Below, one piece after another: positions 4,717 through 5,534 of a stretch of DNA of 5,534 bases. The DNA is from an uncultured Actinoplanes sp. (GTDB lineage Bacteria; Actinomycetota; Actinomycetes; Mycobacteriales; Micromonosporaceae). The notes under the pieces were generated by a model. The model had not been told where the DNA came from. It saw only the letters and a list, made by a program, of their open reading frames with translations, and ran no database searches. Every line of letters starts with the position of its first letter. The stretch's first letter is position 1. The position numbers and the translations under genes were made by a program. The stretch spans positions 1 to 5,534 of the forward strand of contig CAKUMG010000463.1 in NCBI GenBank assembly GCA_934667465.1, written 5' to 3'.

Positions 4717-5534
4717 GCATGCTCGCCCCGCTGCGCCTGGTCCCCTTCCGCTTCCTGCTCGCCGGCCGGGTCGTCAACTCCCTCGGCAACGCGATCGCGC
4801 CCGTCGCGCTGGCCTTCGCGGTCCTCGACCTGACCGGCTCGGCGAGCGACCTCGGCCTGGTCGTCGGCGTGCGCGTGCTCGCCAACGTCCTGTTCCTGCT
4901 GTTCGGCGGCGCGCTGGCCGACCGGCTGCCCCGCAACCTGCTGATGGTGGGGTCCAGCGTCGCCGCCGCGGTGACCCAGGGCGCGGTGGCAGTTCTGGTT
5001 CTCTCCGGTACGGCCACAGTCCCGGCCCTGCTCGCGTTGTCGGCCCTGAACGGCGTGGTCGCCGCGCTGGCGCTCCCGGCGTCGTCGGCGATCCTGCCCC
5101 AGCTCGTGCCCGCCGGGATCCGCCAGCAGGCCAACGCGCTCAACCGGCTGGGCTTCACCAGCGCCGCCCTGGTCGGCGCGCCCGTCGGCGGGGTGCTCGT
5201 CGCCGTCGCCGGCCCCGGCTGGGGCATCGCGATCGACGCGGGCGCCTTCCTGGTCTCCGCCGTCTTCTTCGCGCTGCTCCGGATCCCTTCGGGCACGACG
5301 GCCACACCGGAACGGGCCGGTTTCCTCACCGACCTGCGCGAGGGGTGGGCCGAGTTCCGGTCGCGGACGTGGCTGTGGGCCGTGGTGGCCGGGTTCACCG
5401 TGGTCAACGCGTGCCTGGCCGGCGGGTTCACCGTGCTCGGTCCGGCCGTGGCGGACGGGACCGTCGGGCGCGACGGGTGGGGGTTCGTGCTCGGGGCGCA
5501 GACGCTCGGGATGATGCTCGGCGCCGTGCTCGCC
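4713..5534 (+). CDS. MFS efflux transporter (EntS/DHA3-like), 3' end cut by window
   Basis: The 274 visible residues stay open to the window edge and form a major facilitator superfamily exporter of the EntS/macrolide-efflux type (MFS_3). Hydrophobic segments are at about 14-40 (TM1), 47-67 (TM2), 77-98 (TM3), 103-125 (TM4), 147-167 (TM5), 170-190 (TM6), a cytoplasmic loop 191-218, 220-243 (TM7) and 255 onward (TM8). Motif A in the 2-3 loop reads GGALADRLPRN (65-75). ALPASSAILPQLVP (120-133) followed by ANALNR is typical of this group. Full proteins have about 400-430 residues, so roughly the last third is missing. The ATG overlaps the regulator's TGA (ATGA), with GGAGGAG at 4704-4710. A second in-frame ATG at 4719 is better spaced from it and could be the true start. 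Proton-driven export of a drug or siderophore-like compound is inferred; the substrate is unknown. Confidence 0.85.
   Translation, partial: MSMLAPLRLVPFRFLLAGRVVNSLGNAIAPVALAFAVLDLTGSASDLGLVVGVRVLANVLFLLFGGALADRLPRNLLMVGSSVAAAVTQGAVAVLVLSGTATVPALLALSALNGVVAALALPASSAILPQLVPAGIRQQANALNRLGFTSAALVGAPVGGVLVAVAGPGWGIAIDAGAFLVSAVFFALLRIPSGTTATPERAGFLTDLREGWAEFRSRTWLWAVVAGFTVVNACLAGGFTVLGPAVADGTVGRDGWGFVLGAQTLGMMLGAVLA

Noticed and set aside
4619..5431. Minus-strand open frame of 270 residues opposite the transporter
   Set aside because: The plus strand encodes a clear MFS protein with motif A and regular hydrophobic segments. The antisense product is Ser/Thr/Arg/Pro-rich without domains.
1..5534. 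tRNA, rRNA, insertion sequence, prophage or integration signatures
   Set aside because: None was seen by eye: no transposase or integrase motifs, no cloverleaf, no terminal inverted repeats with target duplications, and composition is even across the window.

Overview
This 5.5 kb window is high-GC DNA with strong third-position G/C preference, GTG starts, short gaps and at least one probable leaderless promoter. It reads as actinobacterial chromosome. The mix of genes would suit Micromonosporaceae (for example Actinoplanes) or a relative, but that placement is an inference from style and not from a marker gene.

Left part (1-3314): a divergent isoprenoid and light-protection locus. A polyprenyl (geranylgeranyl) diphosphate synthase, crtE-like and cut by the left edge, is read leftward. 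From the shared 108-bp intergenic region a phytoene synthase (crtB) is read rightward, followed after 4 nt by a class I CPD photolyase (phr). CrtE would make GGPP and CrtB would condense two GGPP to phytoene, the first step of carotenoid synthesis. The photolyase repairs UV lesions using visible light. Pairing pigment and photorepair genes is known from other bacteria with light-induced carotenogenesis. The intergenic region carries a 10-bp direct repeat nested inside an inverted repeat, a reasonable candidate operator. No phytoene desaturase (crtI) or light regulator is visible; if present they lie outside the window.

Middle (3315-4052): a convergent junction with three hairpins, then a tandem array of five 20-22 bp units. 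The array runs into the 3' end of a leftward gene for a small SCP2 (sterol carrier protein 2) domain protein and includes its stop codon.

Right part (4053-5534): a divergent intergenic region, then a rightward two-gene operon. It holds a cysteine-free ArsR-type winged-helix regulator, probably expressed from a leaderless promoter with dyad sequences around it, and an MFS efflux transporter of the EntS/DHA3 type. The transporter overlaps the regulator by 4 nt and is cut by the right edge. This looks like an autoregulated efflux module with unknown ligand.

Most of the window is ordinary actinobacterial chromosome and I see no clearly new system. The items most worth a second look are the operator-like repeat between crtE and crtB, the stop-codon-spanning repeat array at 3509-3615, and the Gln in place of a conserved Glu in the photolyase lesion-binding site.
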